This document shows, piece by piece, positions 8,115 through 14,053 of a stretch of DNA of 17,053 nt (the first letter of the stretch is position 1; every line of letters begins with the position of its first letter). The notes under the pieces are model-generated. The model was not told where the DNA came from. It saw only the letters and a program-made list of their open reading frames with translations, and searched no databases. Position numbers and translations under genes: made by a program. The DNA comes from Patescibacteria group bacterium. GTDB lineage: Bacteria > Patescibacteriota > Gracilibacteria > UBA1369 > JAHJTR01. The stretch spans positions 1 through 17,053 of the forward strand of contig JAHJTR010000141.1 in NCBI GenBank assembly GCA_018829865.1, given 5' to 3'.

Positions 8115-8795
8115 TTAAAGAATTGTATCAGTATCTACAAAGGAAATCATAGCATGAGGTGATTTTTCCTTTAATTTATGTATTAAACTCATAAGATTCT
8201 TCATATCATTTACCTTAACCATCACGCGCGCTTGAACCATATTATCCTCAAAATCCAATCTTCTTAAGTTAGATGATATTGAGTTTTCTTTAATTATTTC
8301 CAATAAATTATTATTGCCTTCCTTAACAAATTTATCTTCCTTATCTTCAAAACTAATCATAAAATTATGCTTTTTTTGATTTGGCATGATTTTATATCGA
8401 ACCACTAACATAAGATAAATAAATACCACTACAACAATTGCCGGCAATCTATGATCCGCCCCCAAGGCCAATCCAATTACAAGAGCAAGGAAAAGATATA
8501 TTAATTCTTCAGGCTCCTTAATTGCCGAACGAAAACGAACAATAGATAAAGCACCCACAAGCCCCAAAGATAAAGCAAGAGATGATTTAACCACTGAAAT
8601 AATAAGAACAGTAATTATGGTTAAAAGAGGAAAAACATTACCTAAACTATTTTTATTTGAAATAGTCTGAGAATAATTAAAATAAAGATACCTAACAACA
8701 AGCGATAAAATCAATCCAAGCACAAGATTTATTACCAACTCATCAATTGAGAGATTAGACGGAGATGCCATCCCTAAATTTAAAAATTCATTCAT
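8115..8795 (-). CDS. DUF4956 family membrane protein
   Basis: It has 226 residues. The N-terminal half has four or five hydrophobic segments (about 19-38, 54-70, 72-86, 97-112 and 117-134). The family signature GALSIVRFRSAIKEPEELIY lies at 81-100, followed by a small soluble domain (about 145-226), probably cytoplasmic, that resembles the C-terminal domain of MgtC-like proteins. DUF4956 genes are frequently found beside VTC-domain and CotH genes, as here, but no activity has been established that I know of. A transport or anchoring role for the polyphosphate-type product is inference. It lies 11 nt after cotH and 10 nt before the beta-helix gene, so the four genes form one operon. Confidence 0.85.
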   Translation of the reverse strand: MNEFLNLGMASPSNLSIDELVINLVLGLILSLVVRYLYFNYSQTISNKNSLGNVFPLLTIITVLIISVVKSSLALSLGLVGALSIVRFRSAIKEPEELIYLFLALVIGLALGADHRLPAIVVVVFIYLMLVVRYKIMPNQKKHNFMISFEDKEDKFVKEGNNNLLEIIKENSISSNLRRLDFEDNMVQARVMVKVNDMKNLMSLIHKLKEKSPHAMISFVDTDTIL

Positions 8796-8806
8796 AGATA
8801 TAATAA

Positions 8807-10399
8807 TTATATAAAATTAACCTGAGCAGCGCCACCAGTTACAGCGTTTTCTGCCTCAAAATTCCAATCGCTATTATAACCTTTTGTGTCAAATTTTCTA
8901 CCCTTTGAGATAATAAAATATTGATAAGTTTTAGGTAAAACTTTAATTTCGCTATTTACTCCATCACCGAAATCACGATTACTATAAAGAATTTGCTCAT
9001 CCTTCACTTTTTGATCTTCCAAATCCAAAATTTGATTTCGATTTGAATCCACAAATATCTCAAATTCACCATTTTCATCATATATAACTCCATTTAAATT
9101 CATTTTCGCAGCTGAAAAACCCAAAGACGTCAGTTTTAAACCCAAAGTTTTCGAATCAATCACATTAAAACTTACATCGATTTTACTATCTTTTAACTGA
9201 TTTTTAACATTCGCGTACCTGGAAACCATCATCTCTTTATAAACTCCAGACCATTTATTAAAAGTAATATTCGGAATCTCCTTCTTTTTATCTTTATACA
9301 TAGCAATCTTAATAAACTCAAATTTATCATCCATATATCGTAAATCATCATTCAAATTATTTTCATTATTCAAATAATTCCACAACACTTTATTTCTTTC
9401 AAACATATATTCAGGATACTGTAAAACATAAGAAGTAAGCACATTATTATTTAAATCAATTTGTTCATGATCTTGTTGCGCAGTATCCCACGGAAAAAAA
9501 ATAAATTTTCTTTTTTTTGGATCAAAATAAGTAATAATATTTCCACCACTGGACTGATGAGTAGAATTAACCAAAACAGAATGCGCATTCCATTTAATAA
9601 AGTTATCAATATCAATTATTCTTTCAGGAGGAATATCATCCTTTATGCTCTCCAAAAGTAAAGATATCTCACTCATATCCTTTTTTTTCATGTTAGGACT
9701 AGCCACATTTTTTTGCCAATAATTAGGAGATTCAAAAGCATTAAGCCCAGAACCACTATCAGATTCATTTTTATAAACATTCCCATTTAAATCTAAATTA
9801 TTTCTCGTCAAAAAAGCCGGAGTAGCCTGCTCAATCATAAAATAAAGACCCTGATATTCACCATTGATAAAAAGTTTATAAAAATCAGTATTAAAAGTTA
9901 TAAGTCCAAGTTTTTTTGCAATATAATGAGAATAATCCTCAGAAATATAGCCTCTATCCTCAGGCAAAATCAGATGAAAACTAGTCATATCATTAAATTT
10001 CTGATTATCAAGTATGCTAAGACGAATAGATTTTTTAGGATAAATCCAATGATTTTCACTATCACCGCGATATTTAAATTCTATATTATATTTATTATCC
10101 AACGCGATTAGCACACCATCCTCCTTCTTCTTTTTAGGAAGAGCAAGATTTAAATTAATAATTTTTTTCCAAGGAATCTCTAAATATAAAGAAGTAACCT
10201 TATCTCCTTTAAAAAACGCATCAACAAAATAAAGATCAGTTATTTTTAAAGCCCTTTTAGCAAATCCGACTACTCCCGGATAATTCTCAACAATATAAAA
10301 ATGAATATTTGGCCTCTTTGAAACAAACTGATATGCACTTAATAAAACACCTAAAGACAATATTACTGCTAAGAAAACTGCTATTATTTTCTTTTTCAT
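8807..10399 (-). CDS. CotH-family protein kinase-like protein, membrane anchored
   Basis: It has 530 residues from the ATG at 10399. That start gives a clean KKK plus hydrophobic signal-anchor (about 4-25) and lies about 20 nt after the predicted transcription start. An in-frame ATG at 10456 would lie in the promoter. CotH proteins are atypical kinases; Bacillus CotH phosphorylates spore-coat proteins. Family blocks: KYRGDSENHWIYPKKSIRLS (109-128), INGEYQGLYFMIEQ (178-191), H281 with GGN (285-287), and FFPWDTA (301-307). The usual PWDxD motif is PWDTA here, with the second acidic residue replaced by Ala, so catalysis is uncertain. A C-terminal beta-rich domain (about 400-530) has no assignment. 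First gene of the operon. Confidence 0.82.
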   Translation of the reverse strand: MKKKIIAVFLAVILSLGVLLSAYQFVSKRPNIHFYIVENYPGVVGFAKRALKITDLYFVDAFFKGDKVTSLYLEIPWKKIINLNLALPKKKKEDGVLIALDNKYNIEFKYRGDSENHWIYPKKSIRLSILDNQKFNDMTSFHLILPEDRGYISEDYSHYIAKKLGLITFNTDFYKLFINGEYQGLYFMIEQATPAFLTRNNLDLNGNVYKNESDSGSGLNAFESPNYWQKNVASPNMKKKDMSEISLLLESIKDDIPPERIIDIDNFIKWNAHSVLVNSTHQSSGGNIITYFDPKKRKFIFFPWDTAQQDHEQIDLNNNVLTSYVLQYPEYMFERNKVLWNYLNNENNLNDDLRYMDDKFEFIKIAMYKDKKKEIPNITFNKWSGVYKEMMVSRYANVKNQLKDSKIDVSFNVIDSKTLGLKLTSLGFSAAKMNLNGVIYDENGEFEIFVDSNRNQILDLEDQKVKDEQILYSNRDFGDGVNSEIKVLPKTYQYFIISKGRKFDTKGYNSDWNFEAENAVTGGAAQVNFI

Positions 10400-10427
10400 T
10401 GATATAAAAAACTTTTTAATTAAACAT

Positions 10428-10456
10428 ATTCTAGCAAAAAGACTTCCAAAACCCAA
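10428..10456 (-). promoter_or_regulatory. Promoter of the CotH-DUF4956-VTC operon
   Basis: Read on the minus strand: TTGGGT, a 17-nt spacer and TAGAAT, with TG one base before the -10 (extended -10). It starts transcription near 10421, about 21 nt before the ATG at 10399. It sits between the trmD fragment and the first gene, so the operon carries its own promoter on the inserted DNA. Confidence 0.55.
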
Positions 10457-10462
10457 AAATAC

Positions 10463-10548
10463 AAAAAGAATACCCCCATTATACCAAACCGGCTGAGTAT
10501 GAAGGCTTCAAAGTCCCGGATGTGCTGCTTTCGGGTAATCATGCTGAG
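10463..10548 (+). pseudogene. trmD: Isolated trmD 3' fragment (direct repeat, copy 2)
   Basis: This piece would encode KEYPHYTKPAEYEGFKVPDV followed by LLSGNHAE, the C-terminal region of TrmD, in the same orientation as intact trmD but cut at both ends and without a start. It matches 5315-5400 at 79/86 positions without gaps. Most differences are silent, which means this copy diverged while it was still under selection as a working trmD, rather than decaying after a local duplication. Homology ends at GAG 10546-10548, and the palindromic repeat C1 begins within a few bases. It marks a junction of the accessory operon. Confidence 0.92.
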
Positions 10549-10553
10549 AAAGT

Positions 10554-10620
10554 TTATCCGATTACACTATCACTCCACCTAAATTTACTTTGCACTTCAC
10601 TCCAAGTAAACCTCGGATAA
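10554..10620 (+). repeat. Palindromic intergenic repeat C1
   Basis: Outer arms TTATCCG (10554-10560) and CGGATAA (10614-10620) are perfect complements. Inner arms TTTACTT and AAGTAAA form a 7-bp stem around a 13-nt loop. The inner part, from ACTCCACC to AAGTAAACCTC, recurs with few changes in C2 (12281-12324) in the same orientation, while the outer arms differ between copies but stay self-complementary in each. It follows directly after the trmD fragment. No open frame. It has no T-run, so it is not a standard terminator. Confidence 0.8.
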
Positions 10621-10640
10621 TACTTAAACATTAAATGCCA

Positions 10641-10669
10641 TTGCGCTCATTTCATTACCACTATATACT
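10641..10669 (+). promoter_or_regulatory. Promoter for the 10696 gene
   Basis: TTGCGC, a 17-nt spacer and TATACT. The predicted start near 10676 gives a 20-nt leader to the ATG at 10696. It places a promoter between repeat C1 and the first gene of the cassette-like stretch. Confidence 0.5.
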
Positions 10670-10695
10670 TACTTTAATCATTAATTCCAAACACT

Positions 10696-11148
10696 ATGTC
10701 ACAAAAAAACAAGTTTGCCTATATCATCATCCTAATAGCAATCGTAGGAGCAGGTTTTTACTTTTTTCAACAAAATAAAGAAAAACCAATTACAGAAACT
10801 CAGATCGAAGAAAACCAAAATTCAGTTACCCAAATGCAAACATTTTCAAACACAAATTATTCTTTTGAATATCCACAAAATTATGTAGTTAAAAAAGAAA
10901 TTGAACCAGAAAGAATAGATGTTGTTGGTAAAAATGGAAAGTTATCAATTTTCCAACTAAAAAGTCCATCCGGTGAAAGAGTAACTGATTTTGGCTTTGG
11001 CGGAACTGATGCAGAGAAAATACCCGAAAAATTAAAAATCATTGAAAACGAGCAAACTTGGTTTAACGTATGGCTGTATTACGAACCAAGTGACAAAACG
11101 ACAGAAGAAGAACTTTTAGCTATTTATGATTCAATTGAGCTAAAGTAA
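10696..11148 (+). CDS. Small membrane-anchored extracytoplasmic protein, function unknown
   Basis: It has 150 residues: a short basic start, one hydrophobic segment (about 8-24), a Gln/Asn/Glu-rich linker to about residue 50, then a small globular domain opening FSNTNYSFEYPQNYVV and closing ELLAIYDSIELK. The Y-x-F-x-YP-x-x-W/Y opening and the closing L-x-x-I-x-x-S-I motif recall small PsbP/Mog1-like domains that are common as anchored proteins in CPR genomes, but the match is loose and I do not assign a function. No cysteine follows the hydrophobic segment, so it is not a lipoprotein. It stands alone between repeats C1 and A with its own promoter. Confidence 0.75.
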   Translation: MSQKNKFAYIIILIAIVGAGFYFFQQNKEKPITETQIEENQNSVTQMQTFSNTNYSFEYPQNYVVKKEIEPERIDVVGKNGKLSIFQLKSPSGERVTDFGFGGTDAEKIPEKLKIIENEQTWFNVWLYYEPSDKTTEEELLAIYDSIELK

Positions 11149-11167
11149 AATGAGCTCAACATCAGCT

Positions 11168-11256
11168 AACAAGATATAAACGGTTCCACCTATATTACAC
11201 GGGGTGTCCGCTTTCAACGTATTATATATCCGCGCAACATCACATATACCTAGCGC
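11168..11256 (+). repeat. Palindromic intergenic repeat A
   Basis: Related to repeat B (11644-11755). The left arm matches 16 of 18 positions (from AACAAG to the GTT) and the right block from GGTGTCCGC to CATATA matches 41 of 46. The region between them differs in length (17 versus 31 nt). Within A the arms are imperfectly complementary (GATATAAACGGTT against GGTATATGTGATGTT), and GCTA just left of the left arm pairs with TAGC at the far right. It fills most of the gap after the 10696 gene, in the same orientation as B. No ORF. Confidence 0.78.
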
Positions 11257-11296
11257 TATATAAAATAATCACTTAGCATATTCTCAGGAATAAATT

Positions 11297-11620
11297 ATGA
11301 AAAATATATTATTTTTATGCAGTCAAAATAAATTAAGAAGCCCAACAGCAGAAAAGATATTTAAAGAAAATAAAAATATTAATGTCCAATCTGCAGGATT
11401 AGACATTGATGCAAAAAATAAAATTACTAATGAATTAATCGATTGGGCAGACTTAATCCTTGTAATGGAAAAACGACATAAAAATAAATTACAAAAGAAA
11501 TTTAAAAAAAATTCAAAAGGGAAAAAAATATTTGTTTTAAATATCCCTGATGAATATGATTATATGGATAAGGGATTAATTACTGTTCTAAAAAGAGTAG
11601 TTCCAAAATATATTAATTAA
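11297..11620 (+). CDS. Low-molecular-weight protein tyrosine phosphatase-like (COG4551 type)
   Basis: It has 107 residues. The P-loop C8-SQNKL-R14-S15 near the N-terminus is the C-x5-R-S/T motif of LMW tyrosine phosphatases, followed by PTAE, SAGLD (32-36) and WADLILVMEKRH (50-61). IPDEYDYM (83-90) supplies the likely general-acid aspartate in place of the usual DPY. The short form of about 105 residues matches COG4551-type predicted phosphatases rather than the 150-residue family. Family knowledge suggests dephosphorylation of phosphotyrosine or arginine phosphate; the substrate is unknown. An AGGA at 11286-11289, 7 nt before the ATG, is one of the few Shine-Dalgarno-like motifs in the window. 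It lies between repeats A and B. Confidence 0.85.
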   Translation: MKNILFLCSQNKLRSPTAEKIFKENKNINVQSAGLDIDAKNKITNELIDWADLILVMEKRHKNKLQKKFKKNSKGKKIFVLNIPDEYDYMDKGLITVLKRVVPKYIN

Positions 11621-11643
11621 TTGTTTTAAGTCGCAATTACTTC

Positions 11644-11755
11644 GTGCAACAAGGTATAAACAGTTGCGTTCAGTCATTTCACTCCTTCATTGCACAGGTG
11701 TACGCTTTCAACGTATTATACATCCGCACAACATCGCTTATACTTAACATTGTAC
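11644..11755 (+). repeat. Palindromic intergenic repeat B
   Basis: Second member of the A/B family. The arms pair over about 25 nt with small bulges: GTGCAACAAGGTATAA-GTTG-CG on the left against GTACAAT-AAGTATAAGC-GTTGTGCG read from the right end on the other strand. The centre contains TACG-7 nt-CGTA. It follows the phosphatase gene as A follows the previous gene. The left end GTGCAACAA resembles an attC R'' box, but the right end reads ATTGTAC instead of the GTT core, so this is not a canonical attC. Confidence 0.78.
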
Positions 11756-11761
11756 AAAATA

Positions 11762-11790
11762 TTGAAAAAACTCAGCAATCAATATAGTAT
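11762..11790 (+). promoter_or_regulatory. Promoter for hicBA
   Basis: TTGAAA, a 17-nt spacer and TAGTAT. The predicted start near 11797 gives a 17-nt leader to the hicB ATG at 11814. It lies just after repeat B, so the toxin-antitoxin pair has its own promoter. HicB/HicA complexes usually repress their own promoter, but this HicB lacks an obvious DNA-binding domain. Confidence 0.55.
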
Positions 11791-11813
11791 TAAACCACTC
11801 TAACAAAACACTT

Positions 11814-12035
11814 ATGAGTATAACATTTAAATTAGAACAAGACGGAAAAAAATGGCATGCCTATTGTCCGGAGCTGCATAGCTGCCACACTTTCGGCTCA
11901 ACAAAAAAAGAAGCATTGGCTCACCTTAAAGATGCCGTAATGCTTTATATGGAAGATGAAATCGATAATCAATCTTTAAAAGCCGTTATCACAGTAATTG
12001 AAGTGAATAAGCCAAAAAAGAAAAGTCATGTCTAA
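11814..12035 (+). CDS. hicB: HicB-like antitoxin
   Basis: It has 73 residues. The partial RNase H-like fold of HicB is recognisable: ITFKLEQDGKKWHAYCPELHSCHTFGSTKKEALAHLKDAVMLYM in blocks, with strands, the PEL-x-x-C-x-T-x-G turn and the amphipathic helix. It ends shortly after this fold with a basic tail (KPKKKSH) and has no clear ribbon-helix-helix or HTH domain. It should neutralise HicA by binding its active site. It overlaps hicA by 8 nt (ATGTCTAA), with the antitoxin gene first, so translation is coupled. Confidence 0.85.
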   Translation: MSITFKLEQDGKKWHAYCPELHSCHTFGSTKKEALAHLKDAVMLYMEDEIDNQSLKAVITVIEVNKPKKKSHV

Positions 12036-12228
12036 ATACAATCTGACACCAAGCAAATTAATAAAACTTCTAAGAAAACATGGCTTTGTTTTTAGTAGAC
12101 AAAGTGGTAGCCATGCTATTTTTAAAAATGAGCAAAAGAATCTAAAAGTGGTAGTACCAATTCATAACAAAGATATTCCCAAAGGCACGTTATGTGCCAT
12201 CCTTAAAGATGCAGACATTCAATTATAA
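12028..12228 (+). CDS. hicA: HicA-like mRNA interferase toxin
   Basis: It has 66 residues in a dsRBD-like alpha-beta-beta-beta-alpha layout. LTPSKLIKLLRKHGFVFSRQ is followed by GSHAIF with the catalytic histidine H29, then VVVPIHNKDIPKGTLCAILKDADI, the usual HicA ending. Known HicA toxins cleave mRNA and stop growth until HicB binds. The length is normal and no residue appears lost, so it may be active. The hicBA module stands between repeats B and C2. Toxin-antitoxin pairs are common cargo of cassette arrays and stabilise them. Confidence 0.9.
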   Translation: MSKYNLTPSKLIKLLRKHGFVFSRQSGSHAIFKNEQKNLKVVVPIHNKDIPKGTLCAILKDADIQL

Positions 12229-12252
12229 TTTTTTCAATTTTTCCTATAACAC

Positions 12253-12333
12253 TGAATATCTGGTTACGTCCGCCGCGGCGGACTCCACCCAAATTTACTT
12301 TCCACTACTTTCCAAGTAAACCTCAGTTATTCA
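12253..12333 (+). repeat. Palindromic intergenic repeat C2
   Basis: Second copy of the C1 family, same orientation, after hicA. The shared core runs from ACTCCACC through AAATTTACTT and AAGTAAACCTC. The outer arms TGAATATCTG and CAGTTATTCA are complementary apart from one mismatch, yet differ in sequence from the arms of C1 (TTATCCG/CGGATAA), a sign of compensatory variation. C2 also carries a GC palindrome that C1 lacks. Confidence 0.8.
12268..12283. repeat. 16-bp perfect GC-rich palindrome inside C2
   Basis: GTCCGCCGCGGCGGAC reads the same on both strands. It is the most GC-rich stretch in a very AT-rich region and replaces the short GATTACACTATC-like segment found at the same place in C1. 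It could form an 8-bp cruciform arm or be a target of a DNA-binding protein; no function is assigned. Confidence 0.85.
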
Positions 12334-12369
12334 TGAAAACTATCCGAAATAAAAAATTCTCTTAGTTTA

Positions 12370-12728
12370 ATGCCAATATAAACCAAGTCACTTTTTCCAT
12401 CATACAAAATGAAGACGAAATAGAAATTTTACGAAACAGATCAGGAAAATACAATGACTTCATTTATACATACGAAGAATCAACAATAGATCTGTTAAAG
12501 AAAAACTTCAGGCTTCCGGATAGTTTATATTTAATAGCAAAAATTAATGGTGAATTTGTCGCTTTCTGTTCAATAGATTGCGATTGGTGGGAAGATAACT
12601 ACTTCATGATTCGTGAAATTATTGTAGAACCCAATTTTCAAAAACAAGGAATAGGAAAAACAATAATGGAGAAATGTATCAATCATGCGAAAAAAACTCA
12701 ATACTGCAACCACTCAATAACCGGATAA
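12370..12728 (+). pseudogene. GNAT acetyltransferase remnant (frameshifted start, missing C-terminus)
   Basis: From about 12375 one frame encodes VTFSIIQNEDEIEILRNRSG, then FRLPDSLYLIAKINGEFVAF and REIIVEPNFQKQGIGKTIME, the beta4/motif A of GNAT N-acetyltransferases with the Q-x-x-G-I-G acetyl-CoA pyrophosphate loop. The frame has no usable start. The only nearby ATG (12370) hits TAA after three codons, and removing one TA from the ATATA run would join it to the GNAT frame. After CINHAKK the frame runs only 10 more codons to TAA 12726-12728, so the second half of the fold (motif B) is absent. The 3' end overlaps the convergent ligase gene by 31 nt. Both ends are broken, so it is probably inactive. 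Confidence 0.8.
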
Positions 12729-14041
12729 AAATTTTTCCGCCACTTAGTCATCCATTGAGAAACCAGCCATTCACCCGGGGACACACCCTCTCCAAAAACA
12801 AAACTCTTAATCGGCTTCAAATAAACAGATTCATCTTCTCCAAAATAATTATAAATTCTATCTTGCTTTAAAGAAGCTTCAGATAAGTCTATCAGATCAC
12901 GAGCAATATCAAGCAACTTCCTCCCCTGAATCGACGACTGTAAACCTGACCTAGCAACATCCCGGCGTAATTGCATAAAATCTTCATGCGACCATCCTCT
13001 AATCAATTTATCACAAATATTTAAGGCATCTTTATTGTAAATAAGTCCTTTAAGCATAGCCGGAACACTTGGAACCAAATAAGGGGGCAAACTATCAATA
13101 CATCTAAGCTCAATAACCGACTTCACTTTTACATCTTTCCAAAAAGTTTTCATATGTAAATCAAAATCATCCCAAGTGGCTTTATGGCCCATATAACCAT
13201 TTTTCAAATACTCACCGAAAGTACCATCACAAGAAATCCACTCATCATTTTTCTTTAGTAAAACCAAAGGCATAGACAATATATGCTCAATCCAAGCGTC
13301 AAACCCAAAATCAGAATTATAAATTTTAGAATCAAATTGGAATTGTGGCAAATTGTTGTTATAGGCAACGTTTGATCTAAAACCAACAAAATTATCAAAC
13401 CTGCCCTTTGAAAAAGGGGAACATGAAAAAATTGCACTCAAAATAGGTGATATCTTCACTAAAACTCTCGATTTCCGAGCAAAATCTTCCTCTGAATCAT
13501 AATCAAAATTAATATGAATCCCCGCAGTCTTTTTAAACCAAGCCAAAGCATAATCATTCCCATCTTTATGACTCAGCTCTTTAAAATAGTTAGCCAACTT
13601 TATCTTCCTCTCTTCCGGCAATTCCTCAATTTCCCTGTTAGTACTGAAAGGATGATAACCAATCCCCAGCCAATAAATGCCATAAATTTTAGAAATCTCA
13701 GAAACTTCATTTTGATGTATCATAAACTCCCTAACCAAATCATGCATAGAATCATGTTGGGAGCCGGCCAATTCTATTCTTCCATCAGACTCCAAATTCA
13801 AAGTTGCACCTCCCCTTTGCATTTGCAAAATATAGCGACCGGTTTGTTTAGTAATCTGCCAACCCAATTCTTCATACAACTTTCCCAAGATAGCAAGATA
13901 CCCACTTCGCCCCCTATATCTTGGAGGAGCATTTTTATCAGCCCTTAAGCCAATCTTCTCCACCTCAATCCCCATTTTTTGCTGATCCTTACAACTATTA
14001 ACAAAAAAACGTTTTATCTCAATCACCGTTAACTCATCCAT
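12698..14041 (-). CDS. Glutamate-cysteine ligase, GCS2 family (plant/proteobacterial type)
   Basis: It has 447 residues from the ATG at 14041 (DELTVIEIKRFFVNSC). An in-frame ATG at 14092 adds 17 residues unlike the family and lies upstream of the predicted promoter. The ATP-grasp-like GCS fold is recognisable: GIEVEKIG (24-31), LNLESDGRIELAGSQ (81-95), AGIHINFDY, FSKGRFDNFVGFRSNVAYNN, ELRCIDSLPP and GLIYN. Members join glutamate to cysteine (first step of glutathione) or act in ergothioneine-type or peptide-modifying pathways. No gshB neighbour is present and glutathione synthesis is unusual in reduced genomes, so the substrate is open. It ends at TGA 12698, the only non-TAA stop in the window, on the edge of the broken GNAT gene. 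Confidence 0.85.
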   Translation of the reverse strand: MDELTVIEIKRFFVNSCKDQQKMGIEVEKIGLRADKNAPPRYRGRSGYLAILGKLYEELGWQITKQTGRYILQMQRGGATLNLESDGRIELAGSQHDSMHDLVREFMIHQNEVSEISKIYGIYWLGIGYHPFSTNREIEELPEERKIKLANYFKELSHKDGNDYALAWFKKTAGIHINFDYDSEEDFARKSRVLVKISPILSAIFSCSPFSKGRFDNFVGFRSNVAYNNNLPQFQFDSKIYNSDFGFDAWIEHILSMPLVLLKKNDEWISCDGTFGEYLKNGYMGHKATWDDFDLHMKTFWKDVKVKSVIELRCIDSLPPYLVPSVPAMLKGLIYNKDALNICDKLIRGWSHEDFMQLRRDVARSGLQSSIQGRKLLDIARDLIDLSEASLKQDRIYNYFGEDESVYLKPIKSFVFGEGVSPGEWLVSQWMTKWRKNFYPVIEWLQY

Positions 14042-14053
14042 AAAATCAAAATT

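Noticed and set aside
10400..10456. Longer CotH start at ATG 10456
   Set aside because: It would place 19 residues before a clean signal-anchor and lie in the predicted promoter.
10554..10620. C1 as a Rho-independent terminator
   Set aside because: No GC-rich stem followed by a T-run on either strand, and the core is shared with C2 in a way that suggests a repeat family.
11168..11755. Calling repeats A and B true attC sites
   Set aside because: Arms and layout are similar, but the right ends lack the conserved GTT of an R' box and no intI is present; kept as palindromic repeats.
10550..12333. CRISPR array
   Set aside because: Repeats are few, long, imperfect and separated by genes instead of short uniform spacers.
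12698..12700. TGA as glycine (code 25) or read-through in the ligase gene
   Set aside because: Other genes use normal Gly codons without in-frame TGA, the ligase is already full length at this TGA, and the extension beyond would be antisense to the GNAT remnant.
13514..13948. 144-codon plus-strand ORF inside the ligase gene
   Set aside because: Antisense shadow of a gene with clear family motifs; its own translation shows no recognisable protein pattern.
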